From contig NZ_LDJI01000009.1 in NCBI RefSeq assembly GCF_001431415.1, forward strand, positions 145,863-209,862: a stretch of 64,000 bases of DNA. Reading direction: 5' to 3'. This DNA is from Stenotrophomonas humi (lineage in GTDB: Bacteria > Pseudomonadota > Gammaproteobacteria > Xanthomonadales > Xanthomonadaceae). The notes beneath the pieces were generated by a model, which was given only the letters and a program-made list of their open reading frames with translations, did not search any database and was not told the DNA's origin. A program made the translations under genes and the position numbers. Position 1 is the first letter of the stretch. Every line of letters begins with the position of its first letter. Shown piece after piece: positions 42,030-50,161 of the stretch.

Positions 42030-43094
42030 ATGCCAAAGGCAATCCGCATCGCCGCCATCCTGCTGTTGGTGCTTGCCGTACTACTGGCGGTACTGGCCTT
42101 CGGCATCGGTCGCAGAACCCCTGCCTCGCCCGAGCTCACGATCAAGCCGGAGCCCACCGCCGGCCTGCCCAAACGCGTGGTCGTGGTGACCACCAAGGCC
42201 CTGCCGGCCGGCCAACCGATCACCGCCGCGGATCTGTCCACCACCGAATTGCAGGTGGCCCCCAACGAAGGGTTTCCGGCCATTGCCGATGTGGTCGGCC
42301 GCGTTCCCAGTCACGATATCGCCGCAGGCGGCATGGTCGCGCGTGGGCAGCTGCTGCAGGGCATCGCCGCCGGCATCATGCCCGGCGAACGCGCGGTGGC
42401 GATTCCGGTCGATGAGCTGGCCGGCGTCAGCAACCGCATCACGCCCGGCGACTTTGTCGATGTCTTCATGAGCCTGCAGGCACCGTCCGAAGCCGGCGCA
42501 CAGCGCGACAATCCGCAGGCGCGGCTGCTGCTTTCGCGGCTGCGGGTCCTTGGCTACGGCGCTGAGGATGTCGACACGCAACAGGCCGCCGCACAGGCCG
42601 AAGGCAATGCGGCGGCCAGCCAACCGGAGCCGGGGAGCCGCGCCGAAACCATCGCTTCGCGCAGCAACAACAGTGCATCGGGCGGCACCACCGGCAACGC
42701 CGCACCGGCGCGCAGCGCCATCCTTGCGGTGCCGGTGCAAGATGCCGGCCGCCTGCTGCTGGCAGCCCACAGCGGCAAACTGTTCCTGGCACTGCGCAAC
42801 CCCGGCGATACCGCACTGGCCGATGCGTCCATCTTCGTCACCCCGCCGCCGGTACTGCCGTTACGTCGCGATCTGGATGCCGTGGATGCCGAGGCCGCCT
42901 CACGCCCGGAAAACCAGGCCTATGCCGGCATCAGTCTGGCCGCGCTGGCCGGTGAATCAGACGGCAAAAAGTCACCGGCAGCAGCAACCGCCACCCCCGC
43001 ACCGGCTCGCCCGCGCGCGCCGCGCCCGGCCAGCCGCCAGGGCATCGAGATCATCCGCGGAACAACGCCATCCAATCGTCTGTCTTCGCCATGA
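42030..43094 (+). CDS. cpaB: Tad pilus assembly protein CpaB/RcpC
   Basis: The 354-residue protein has an N-terminal membrane anchor (IAAILLLVLAVLLAVLAFG), an SAF domain (VTTKALPAGQPITAADLSTT, VGRVPSHDIAAGGMVARGQL), and the core GERAVAIPVDELAGVSNRIT. The C-terminal 60 residues are Pro/Ala-rich. It is the periplasmic partner of the secretin. It overlaps cpaC by 4 nt. Confidence 0.93.
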   Translation: MPKAIRIAAILLLVLAVLLAVLAFGIGRRTPASPELTIKPEPTAGLPKRVVVVTTKALPAGQPITAADLSTTELQVAPNEGFPAIADVVGRVPSHDIAAGGMVARGQLLQGIAAGIMPGERAVAIPVDELAGVSNRITPGDFVDVFMSLQAPSEAGAQRDNPQARLLLSRLRVLGYGAEDVDTQQAAAQAEGNAAASQPEPGSRAETIASRSNNSASGGTTGNAAPARSAILAVPVQDAGRLLLAAHSGKLFLALRNPGDTALADASIFVTPPPVLPLRRDLDAVDAEAASRPENQAYAGISLAALAGESDGKKSPAAATATPAPARPRAPRPASRQGIEIIRGTTPSNRLSSP

Positions 43095-44425
43095 CCGGGG
43101 GCCTTCACTTGCTGCAACGTCCACTCAAAGCCACCTCCTTCATCACCGCGCTGGCGTTGCTCGGCGCGGGCGTGATGCCGATGCTCGCCGCGCCGCTGGC
43201 GCGTGCTGAAGCTCCCAGCAACATAGTGCTGCTGGAGCTCAACGAACAGCGTCCATGGAACCTGCCGGCGGATGTTGAACGGATTGCCATCGCCGATCCG
43301 TCCATCGCCGACATCACCCGCATTGGCCGCAACAACGAGGCCCTGCTGGTTGGCAGATCGCCCGGCAGCACTACCCTGCTGTTGTGGCTGCACAAACAGG
43401 CCGCGCCGACCCGCATCCGCGTGGAAGTACGCAACGCGATTCAGGGCGGACTGCTCGACGGCGGCGGCAGCACGGTAACCGTGCAGGCCGGCCAGGCGCT
43501 GCTCTCCGGCAGCTCGACGTCGCTGCTGGAGCACGAAGCAAGCCGCAAGGCGGCTGCATCCGCCGTGGGTGAGAAAGGCGCGATCAACGACGTCGCCACC
43601 ATCAACAACGGCGGCGTGGTGCAGGTGGAAGTGAAGGTGGTGGAGTTCAACAAGAAGGTGCTGCGCCAGATCGGCATCAACTTCAGCAACACCAACGGCG
43701 GCTTCACCTATGGCATGACCGCGCCCTCCGGCAGCAGCAACGGCGGTGCGCTGTCCTCGGCGTTCAAGCTGATTGCCGAATCCATTCCCGGCAAGTGGGA
43801 CGCCAACATCGACATCCTGCAAAGCAACGGTATGGCCCGTGTGCTGGCCGAGCCGACGCTGGTGGCGCTGTCGGGCCAGAGCGCCAGCTTCCTGGCTGGT
43901 GGTGAACTGCCCATCCTTGAACCGCAGGGGCTGGGTACCACCACGGTGACCTTCAAGCCTTTCGGCATCGGCCTGACCGTGACACCGACCGTGCTTTCCT
44001 CCGACCGCATCTCACTGAAGGTGGCACCGGAAGCCAGCGACCTGGATTACAGCCGCGGCATCAATCTGGACGGCACACAGATCCCTGCAATTTCCACCCG
44101 GCGTGCCGATACCACGGTTGAGCTGGGCGATGGCGAGAGCTTCGTCATTGGCGGGCTGGTCAGCAGCCAGCTCTCTTCGGTGGTCAACAAGATTCCGTTG
44201 CTCGGCGATCTCCCGATCATCGGTTCGTTCTTCCGCAACCTTTCCTACCAACGCGAGGACAAGGAATTGGTGATCGTGGTGACGCCACGACTGGTAAGAC
44301 CGCTGGCACGCGGCACTGACATTCCGCTGCCCGGACAACGCGAAGCACAACCCAACCTGCCGGTATGGGGCTCCTGGCTGCTGCATCCCGCAAGCCCGGA
44401 TCAACTGCCCGGCTTCTCACGCTGA
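43091..44425 (+). CDS. cpaC: Tad pilus secretin (CpaC/RcpA)
   Basis: The 444-residue protein has an N-terminal signal, an N-domain with LPADVERIAIADPSIADITR and LVGRSPGSTTLLLWL, and the secretin core LAEPTLVALSGQSASFLAGG and VTPRLVRPL. It forms the outer-membrane channel for the pilus. The conserved secretin pattern ELGDGESFVIGGLVS is present. Confidence 0.95.
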   Translation: MTGGLHLLQRPLKATSFITALALLGAGVMPMLAAPLARAEAPSNIVLLELNEQRPWNLPADVERIAIADPSIADITRIGRNNEALLVGRSPGSTTLLLWLHKQAAPTRIRVEVRNAIQGGLLDGGGSTVTVQAGQALLSGSSTSLLEHEASRKAAASAVGEKGAINDVATINNGGVVQVEVKVVEFNKKVLRQIGINFSNTNGGFTYGMTAPSGSSNGGALSSAFKLIAESIPGKWDANIDILQSNGMARVLAEPTLVALSGQSASFLAGGELPILEPQGLGTTTVTFKPFGIGLTVTPTVLSSDRISLKVAPEASDLDYSRGINLDGTQIPAISTRRADTTVELGDGESFVIGGLVSSQLSSVVNKIPLLGDLPIIGSFFRNLSYQREDKELVIVVTPRLVRPLARGTDIPLPGQREAQPNLPVWGSWLLHPASPDQLPGFSR

Positions 44426-44435
44426 AGCCCAACTC

Positions 44436-45701
44436 ATGTCCTCGGTGATGCCCTTGCCCCTGAACCAAAGCGCGACCACCCTGCAGCTGGTGCTGTATGC
44501 GCCGGACAACCGGCACATCGCGCGCCTGGGCAGCGTGCTGGCCGGGCATGTGGAACTGCGCTGGGTCGACAGCCGCGAAATCCAACCCCGGCAGATGCTG
44601 GACAGCGCACCGGAGTCAGCGGTCATCCTGCTCGACTACTGCGGCGGCAACGCCGCGTACTCCAGCGACATTGCGCGGCAGCTGAGTGCGCAGCAGGCCT
44701 ACCGGTCGCTGATCGGCATTGGTACCACCGGCCCCGAGCAGGCCGCGCACCTGCTGGCTGCGGTGCGCTCGGGCGTGCGCGACTTCATCGACATCGACAA
44801 CACCACTGCGCAGATGCTGGAAGTTTTCGAGCGCGTCGGCAGCATGCCGGCCGCTACCAAACCGGCCGCCGCACCCGTTGCCGAAGCCAAACCCCGCGGA
44901 CGCCTGGTGTTGTTGCTGGGTGTGCGCGCCGGTATCGGCACCAGCACGCTGGCAACGCACCTGGGCGCGCTGCTTGCCACGCAGGACCCGGCCGTGACCG
45001 ACCACAACCAGCACCACGGCCAGCTGTTGCTGCTCGACGTTGGCCAACCCTCGGCCGATGCGGCGTTGTACCTCGGCATGGAAAGCCATTTCAGCTACGA
45101 AGAAGCACTGAGCAATGTCGAACGGCTGGATCGCACCTTCGCGGCGACCGCGTTCGCACATCATTCCAGCGGGCTGTCGCTGCTGGGCAACGCCAGCGGC
45201 ACCCTGCTGAAAAAACATGAGCCCAGCGCGCTACTGGAACGCCTGCGCAGCGTGTTTCCGACCACGCTGTGCGATGCCGGCGGCCTGCCCATCCAGTTGC
45301 TGCCGACCAGCCTGCTGCAAAACGCCACCGACATCTGGCTGGTCGCCGACCAGGCCATCGGTTCGCTGGTATCACTGGATCAGACCATGCGCGAGCTGGA
45401 ACAACGCGGTCAACGCGATGCGCGGCTGAAGCTCATCGTCAATCGCTTCGATGCCAACGGGGGACTGAGCGACATGCAGATCGCGCAGCGCTTCAGCCTG
45501 CCGCTGCTGGCCACTCTGCCCGACCGCGCCCGCGTGCTGCGCTCGAACGCCGGCCTTGGCCATCTGCTCACCGAATCGGCGCCGCGCGACCCCTATCTCA
45601 AAGCGCTGCAGCCGCTGCTGCAGGCGCTGGACGGCAAGCCTGTCACCGCGCACGCATCCAGCTCACCTCTTACTCGTCTCGCCAACCTGCTGGGCAAATG
45701 A
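44436..45701 (+). CDS. cpaE: Pilus localisation ATPase CpaE/TadZ
   Basis: The 421-residue protein has a receiver-like N-terminal domain and a MinD/ParA-type C-terminal domain. The P-loop reads LGVRAGIGTSTLATHLGALL, in which the usual first Lys-Gly is Arg-Ala, and later motifs (LLLDVGQPSADAALYLG, VADQAIGSLVSLDQ) follow the family. TadZ marks the cell pole or site of pilus assembly. It overlaps cpaF by 4 nt. Confidence 0.92.
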   Translation: MSSVMPLPLNQSATTLQLVLYAPDNRHIARLGSVLAGHVELRWVDSREIQPRQMLDSAPESAVILLDYCGGNAAYSSDIARQLSAQQAYRSLIGIGTTGPEQAAHLLAAVRSGVRDFIDIDNTTAQMLEVFERVGSMPAATKPAAAPVAEAKPRGRLVLLLGVRAGIGTSTLATHLGALLATQDPAVTDHNQHHGQLLLLDVGQPSADAALYLGMESHFSYEEALSNVERLDRTFAATAFAHHSSGLSLLGNASGTLLKKHEPSALLERLRSVFPTTLCDAGGLPIQLLPTSLLQNATDIWLVADQAIGSLVSLDQTMRELEQRGQRDARLKLIVNRFDANGGLSDMQIAQRFSLPLLATLPDRARVLRSNAGLGHLLTESAPRDPYLKALQPLLQALDGKPVTAHASSSPLTRLANLLGK

Positions 45702-47056
45702 CAATGGAAGACAAAGTCACCCCCCTCCCCGCGCGCCAAACGGCTCCACCGCTACCGGTCGAACCGATCGTCAGTGTGCCGTTCGAGCAGACCGAGCAGT
45801 TCCAGAGCGTGTTGTCGGCGGCGCATGAGTACCTGCTCAACCACGTCGAAGACCAGCGGGTCGATATCGACGCATGGTCACCCGAGACCACCGGCAAGTA
45901 CGTCCAAAGCCAGACCGCTGCGTTCGTCAAGGAATGGAAGATCCCGGTCAACGCGCAGGAAATGGAGGCCGTCTCCAACGCACTGCACAAGGAACTGACC
46001 GGCTTCGGCCCCCTGGATGACCTGCTGCATGATCCGGAGATCGAGGACATCCTCATCAACGGTTACAAGGACGTGCACATCTCCAGTGGCGGGCAACTGC
46101 GCAGGGCCACGCAACGCTTCAGCGACGACCGCCACCTGCTGCGTATCCTGCGCCGCATCATCGCCCCGCTCGGCCGCCGCCTGGACGACTCCAACCCGAT
46201 GGTCGATGCCCGCCTGCCCAACGGCGGCCGTCTCAACGCCATCATCTCGCCACTGGCCGTTGATGGCCCGATGGTGTCGATCCGCAAGTTCCGCAAGGAT
46301 CCGTTCACTCCGGACGAACTGCTCGCGCGTGGCGCCTTCGACAAGCCCATGTATGCCCTGCTCCACGCACTGGTACGCGGCCGCTGCAACGTCCTGATCT
46401 CCGGCGGCACCAGCTCCGGCAAGACTTCACTGTTGAATGCGCTGGCCACCTTCGTACCGCACAACGAGCGCGTCATCACTGTCGAGGACACTGCCGAACT
46501 GGCCCTCAACCATCCGCATGTGGTGCGGCTGGAAAGCCGTCTGGGCGGCTTCGACGGCGCCGGTGCGGTCAGCATCCGCGACCTGGTCCGCAACAGCCTG
46601 CGCATGCGTCCGGACCGCATCGTGGTCGGCGAAGTCCGTGGTGCCGAAGTACTGGAAATGCTGCAGGCGATGAACACCGGTCATGACGGCTCCATGGCCA
46701 CCATCCACGCCAACTCGCCGCGCGACTGCCTGTACCGCCTGGAAATGCTGGCCGGCTTCGCCGGCTTCAACGGCAGCGAGGAGAGCCTGCGCCGGCAGAT
46801 CGCCAGTGCCATCAACTTCATCGTGCAGATATCGCGCCTTGGTAGCGGCCGCCGCGTCATCACCTCCATCACCGAGATCACCGGCGTCAGCGACAACATC
46901 ATCACCAGCCAGGAGTTGTTCAAGCACGAACCGTGGATCGACCAGGACAGCCGCGAGCGTGACCGCTGGGTCGGGCTGGGCTTCCACCCGCATTGCTACA
47001 AGCTCGAACCGTTCCGCCAGGAACTGCGCGAAGCCAACCTGGGCAGCCTTGCATGA
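45698..47056 (+). CDS. cpaF: Tad pilus ATPase CpaF/TadA
   Basis: The 452-residue secretion ATPase has a helical N-domain (FGPLDDLLHDPEIEDILING), Walker A SGGTSSGKTSLLN, an Asp box VITVEDTAELAL, Walker B RMRPDRIVVGEVRGAE and MNTGHDGSMATIHANSPRD with the His box. It powers Flp assembly and, in some species, retraction. It starts at ATG 45698 by the 4-nt overlap. Confidence 0.96.
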   Translation: MTMEDKVTPLPARQTAPPLPVEPIVSVPFEQTEQFQSVLSAAHEYLLNHVEDQRVDIDAWSPETTGKYVQSQTAAFVKEWKIPVNAQEMEAVSNALHKELTGFGPLDDLLHDPEIEDILINGYKDVHISSGGQLRRATQRFSDDRHLLRILRRIIAPLGRRLDDSNPMVDARLPNGGRLNAIISPLAVDGPMVSIRKFRKDPFTPDELLARGAFDKPMYALLHALVRGRCNVLISGGTSSGKTSLLNALATFVPHNERVITVEDTAELALNHPHVVRLESRLGGFDGAGAVSIRDLVRNSLRMRPDRIVVGEVRGAEVLEMLQAMNTGHDGSMATIHANSPRDCLYRLEMLAGFAGFNGSEESLRRQIASAINFIVQISRLGSGRRVITSITEITGVSDNIITSQELFKHEPWIDQDSRERDRWVGLGFHPHCYKLEPFRQELREANLGSLA

Positions 47057-47967
47057 TGCTGCCTCTGCTGCTCGGCAGTACCGCGCTGCTGCTGATCGCC
47101 GTGGCGATGGGCCTGTGGTGGGGCTTGGCCACGCGCGTGCAACAGCGCGCGGCCGCCGAACATGCAGAAACGCGCCTGTCCCACCCCGACGCGCAACGCA
47201 ACGCCGACAATCCCACCGCGCAGCGCAAACCGGCCCGACGCTGGGCGGAACTGCTGCGCCGCGCCGGCTTGCCGGAATCGCCGCGCACCCTCGTCCTGCT
47301 GCTGATCCCCGGACTGCTCGCAGCCGTAGCCGCCGGCATGCGCATGAATTCGCTGGGCTTCGGCGTCTTCGTACTGGCCTTGTATCTGCTTGGCGTCTGG
47401 CTCTGGCTGTGCCGGCGCATCGAAAAGATCCAGCAGCGGTTGGTGGCACAGATGCCGGATTTCCTCGAGAACATGGTGCGCATGGCCGGTATCGGCAACA
47501 GTCTTTCGATGGCGTTCCAGAGCGCCACGCAGAATGTGGATCCGCCGCTGCGTCCCATCCTCGACTCGGCACTGAGCAATACCCGCGCCGGCATGGATCT
47601 GGACCGCGCCCTGCAGCATGCGGCACAGGCTTATCGTTTGCGCCCCCTTGAAATGCTGTCGGTGATCCTCGGCACCAGCATCCGCATTGGCGGACGCAGC
47701 GACCAGATCCTGCAGCGCATGAGCGACTTCATGCGCGACCTGGAGGAAGTGCAACGCGAGCTGCAGGCCACCACTTCCGAGACCCGCATGTCGGCTTGGG
47801 TGCTGGGGCTGCTGCCTGTGGTCGCGGCCATGATGATGGCCCTGCTGAGCCCGGACTTCTTCCAGCCCATGTTCCACGACCCACTGGGCAAGAAAGTACT
47901 GCTGATGGCAGTCGCGATGGAGGCGGTCGGCGCGTTCCTGTTGTATCGCCTGGCCAAGTCGCTATGA
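47053..47967 (+). CDS. tadB: Tad platform protein TadB
   Basis: The 304-residue membrane protein has a basic juxtamembrane part and a GspF-type domain (RLVAQMPDFLENMVRMAGIG, SNTRAGMDLDRALQHAAQAY, TSETRMSAWVLGLLPVVAAM) with membrane helices on both sides. It forms the inner-membrane platform with TadC. It overlaps cpaF by 4 nt. Confidence 0.94.
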   Translation: MMLPLLLGSTALLLIAVAMGLWWGLATRVQQRAAAEHAETRLSHPDAQRNADNPTAQRKPARRWAELLRRAGLPESPRTLVLLLIPGLLAAVAAGMRMNSLGFGVFVLALYLLGVWLWLCRRIEKIQQRLVAQMPDFLENMVRMAGIGNSLSMAFQSATQNVDPPLRPILDSALSNTRAGMDLDRALQHAAQAYRLRPLEMLSVILGTSIRIGGRSDQILQRMSDFMRDLEEVQRELQATTSETRMSAWVLGLLPVVAAMMMALLSPDFFQPMFHDPLGKKVLLMAVAMEAVGAFLLYRLAKSL

Positions 47968-48007
47968 GCACATCCGCCATCTCTTCCTTTGCACCAGGGA
48001 GCAGGCC

Positions 48008-48940
48008 ATGAATCTGCTGCTGTCGCTGTCCTTGATGCTGGTGGTGATTGCGCTGCTGTTGGCTGTGGCCGGCCTGCTGTACCACGGCCGCCGCTCACAA
48101 CAGGCCAGCGCCACGCTGCAGAGCGCGCTGGACAGCGTCAAGCACATTGCGCCGGAGAGCACTGCACCGCGCAGCTGGTGGCAGCAGCGCCTGGCGGATC
48201 TGTCCGCCATCGGCCAACACTTTGAAGGTAGCCGCGTGCAGAAGGCGCTGCTGGCGCCGGAAGACCGCCTGCTGCTGGAGCAGGTGGGCTGGAACCACAC
48301 CACCGGCACTGCCGTGTTCCTGGCGCTGCGGATCATCCTTGCACTCGCGCTACCGGTGCTGGGTCTGCTGCTGGTGCGCCCACAGGGCGGACAAGCACTC
48401 ATCGTGCTGCTGGTCGGTTTCGCCCTCGGCATCCTGCTGCCAAAACTGGTGTTACGCACATGGGCGACGCGCCTGCGCAAGAAGGTGGACGATGAACTGC
48501 CGCTGCTGATCGACCTGCTGCGGCTGCTGCAGGGTGTGGGTTTCAGCATCGACCAGAGCCTGCAGATGGTGGGCGAAAAGCTGCATATCGCCGTACCGGT
48601 GCTGGGCAAGGAACTGCAACTGGCCAACAGCGCCTATACGCGCGGACGCAGCCGCGAGCAATCGTTGCGGCGGCTGTCCGAATCATTCGGCAACGACGAT
48701 CTACGCAGCCTGATGCAGATGATCCTGCAGGTGCACCAGCACGGCGGCGCGGTGCAGGAACCCCTCAAGCAGTTCGGTATGCGTTTGCGCGAACAACGGC
48801 GGATGAAGATGAAAGAAAAAGTAGGGAAGCTCTCGGTGAAGATGACCGTGGTGATGATGGTCACGCTGCTGCCGGCACTGATGCTGGTGCTCGGCGGCCC
48901 GGCGATCATTTCGCTGGTCAACGCAGTCAGGGGAATGTGA
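48008..48940 (+). CDS. tadC: Tad platform protein TadC
   Basis: The 310-residue protein has three or four membrane helices and a GspF-type domain (DDELPLLIDLLRLLQGVGFS, NDDLRSLMQMILQVHQHGGA, RLREQRRMKMKEKVGKLSVK). It pairs with TadB. A 40-bp gap separates it from tadB; the stop overlaps the tadD start by 1 nt. Confidence 0.94.
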   Translation: MNLLLSLSLMLVVIALLLAVAGLLYHGRRSQQASATLQSALDSVKHIAPESTAPRSWWQQRLADLSAIGQHFEGSRVQKALLAPEDRLLLEQVGWNHTTGTAVFLALRIILALALPVLGLLLVRPQGGQALIVLLVGFALGILLPKLVLRTWATRLRKKVDDELPLLIDLLRLLQGVGFSIDQSLQMVGEKLHIAVPVLGKELQLANSAYTRGRSREQSLRRLSESFGNDDLRSLMQMILQVHQHGGAVQEPLKQFGMRLREQRRMKMKEKVGKLSVKMTVVMMVTLLPALMLVLGGPAIISLVNAVRGM

Positions 48941-49761
48941 TGCGCACAACCACGTATTTGTCGCTTCTGCTGCTGCCTGCGCTGATTGCCGGCTGTGGCA
49001 ACAACCGCGCCGCCTACAAGATACCGCCGGCCGAACCTGCTTTGGTGGAAACACCGCAGAACGATCGCGGCATGTACCTGGACCTGATCAAGCAGATGCA
49101 GGCTCAGGGCGCTTACTTCGCCTCGCTGGCGCATATCGATGCCTTCCGCCAGCGCTTTGGCGACATACCTGAGCTGCGCATCCTGCAGGCCGACGCCCTG
49201 CGCGAAACCGGTGAACGCAGCGCAGCCGCGCAGCAATACCGCATGTTGACCAAAGGCCCGCAGGCCGCGCAGGCCTGGCACGGGCTGGGACTCATCGCGG
49301 CCGCGTCCAACGATGCTTCCGGCGCGCAGCTCGCCTTGCGCAACGCCGTGCAGATTGATCCGCTCAACGTCGCCTATCTGGGCGACCTGGGTTTCGCGTT
49401 GCTGCAATCGGGTGAACTCGACCAGGCCCGCGTGCCATTGGCCAAGGCCGCCGAGCTGGCACCCGGCAACGCGCGTGCGGTGTCCAATCTTGCGCTGTGG
49501 GCCCTGCTCAACGGCCAGCCGGAAATGGCCGATGCCATGATCCAGCGCGCCAATCTGCCGCAGGCCACGCGTCAGGAGATCCTGCGTCTGGCATCAACCC
49601 TGCGCAGGCCCGTTGCCATCACCAGCGGTGCCGGCAATGCACCGGCCGCGCTGGCAGCACAACAAGGGCCAACCACACCGTCGCTACGCCCGTTGCCACC
49701 GCGCTCGATGCTCGACCGTTTCACTCCCACAACCGCCCCGTCGCAGGAGACCGTGCAATGA
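48940..49761 (+). CDS. tadD: Tad pilotin-like lipoprotein TadD
   Basis: The 273-residue protein starts at ATG 48940 and has a lipobox IAGC at about residue 20. The rest is tetratricopeptide-repeat helices (AQAWHGLGLIAAASNDASGA, PLNVAYLGDLGFALLQSGEL, PGNARAVSNLALWALLNGQP). TadD is thought to help place the secretin. It overlaps the next gene by 4 nt. Confidence 0.92.
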   Translation: MRTTTYLSLLLLPALIAGCGNNRAAYKIPPAEPALVETPQNDRGMYLDLIKQMQAQGAYFASLAHIDAFRQRFGDIPELRILQADALRETGERSAAAQQYRMLTKGPQAAQAWHGLGLIAAASNDASGAQLALRNAVQIDPLNVAYLGDLGFALLQSGELDQARVPLAKAAELAPGNARAVSNLALWALLNGQPEMADAMIQRANLPQATRQEILRLASTLRRPVAITSGAGNAPAALAAQQGPTTPSLRPLPPRSMLDRFTPTTAPSQETVQ

Positions 49762-50153
49762 GCAAGCGTCCCGTGATCGCTGCCGTGTTCCTGATCGGCT
49801 GGCTTGCCGCCGCTACCGCCAGCGCACAGCACACACCGCTGATCGAACGCATGGCCGAGGCGCCGGCAACGTCCACATCCCCGCCATCGACAACCGCAGC
49901 AGACGCGGCGATTGGCGCCCCCGCCTACGCCGCGCCGCCAACCAGCACGCCCCATCGCGCGCAGATCGGTGACACCACCCGAGCGCTGCTGCGCCTGCAG
50001 GCCGATGGCAGCAGTGCCGGCAACGCGCTGCCGATGCTCGGCGAAACCGCCAGCCGCAGCTACCAGCGGTATCTCGACAGCTTCGATCACCCGATCCCCG
50101 AGTATTTCGAGGCCACCCTGCCCAACGCCAAGCAAGGCGGCAGCAGCCGCTGA
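49758..50153 (+). CDS. DUF3613 domain protein
   Basis: The 131-residue protein has a signal peptide (VIAAVFLIGWLAAATASAQ) and the DUF3613 core IGDTTRALLRLQADGSSAGN followed by YQRYLDSFDHPIPEYFEATL. Members lie in Tad loci of Burkholderia and Xanthomonadaceae, between tadD and tadG; their role is unknown. Secretion suggests a periplasmic accessory part. Confidence 0.85.
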   Translation: MSKRPVIAAVFLIGWLAAATASAQHTPLIERMAEAPATSTSPPSTTAADAAIGAPAYAAPPTSTPHRAQIGDTTRALLRLQADGSSAGNALPMLGETASRSYQRYLDSFDHPIPEYFEATLPNAKQGGSSR

Positions 50154-50161
50154 GGCCCACC

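Noticed and set aside
45269..45697. An N-terminal extension of cpaF into cpaE
   Set aside because: The extra residues are an out-of-frame reading of cpaE; the ATG at 45698 with a 4-nt overlap gives a normal CpaF.
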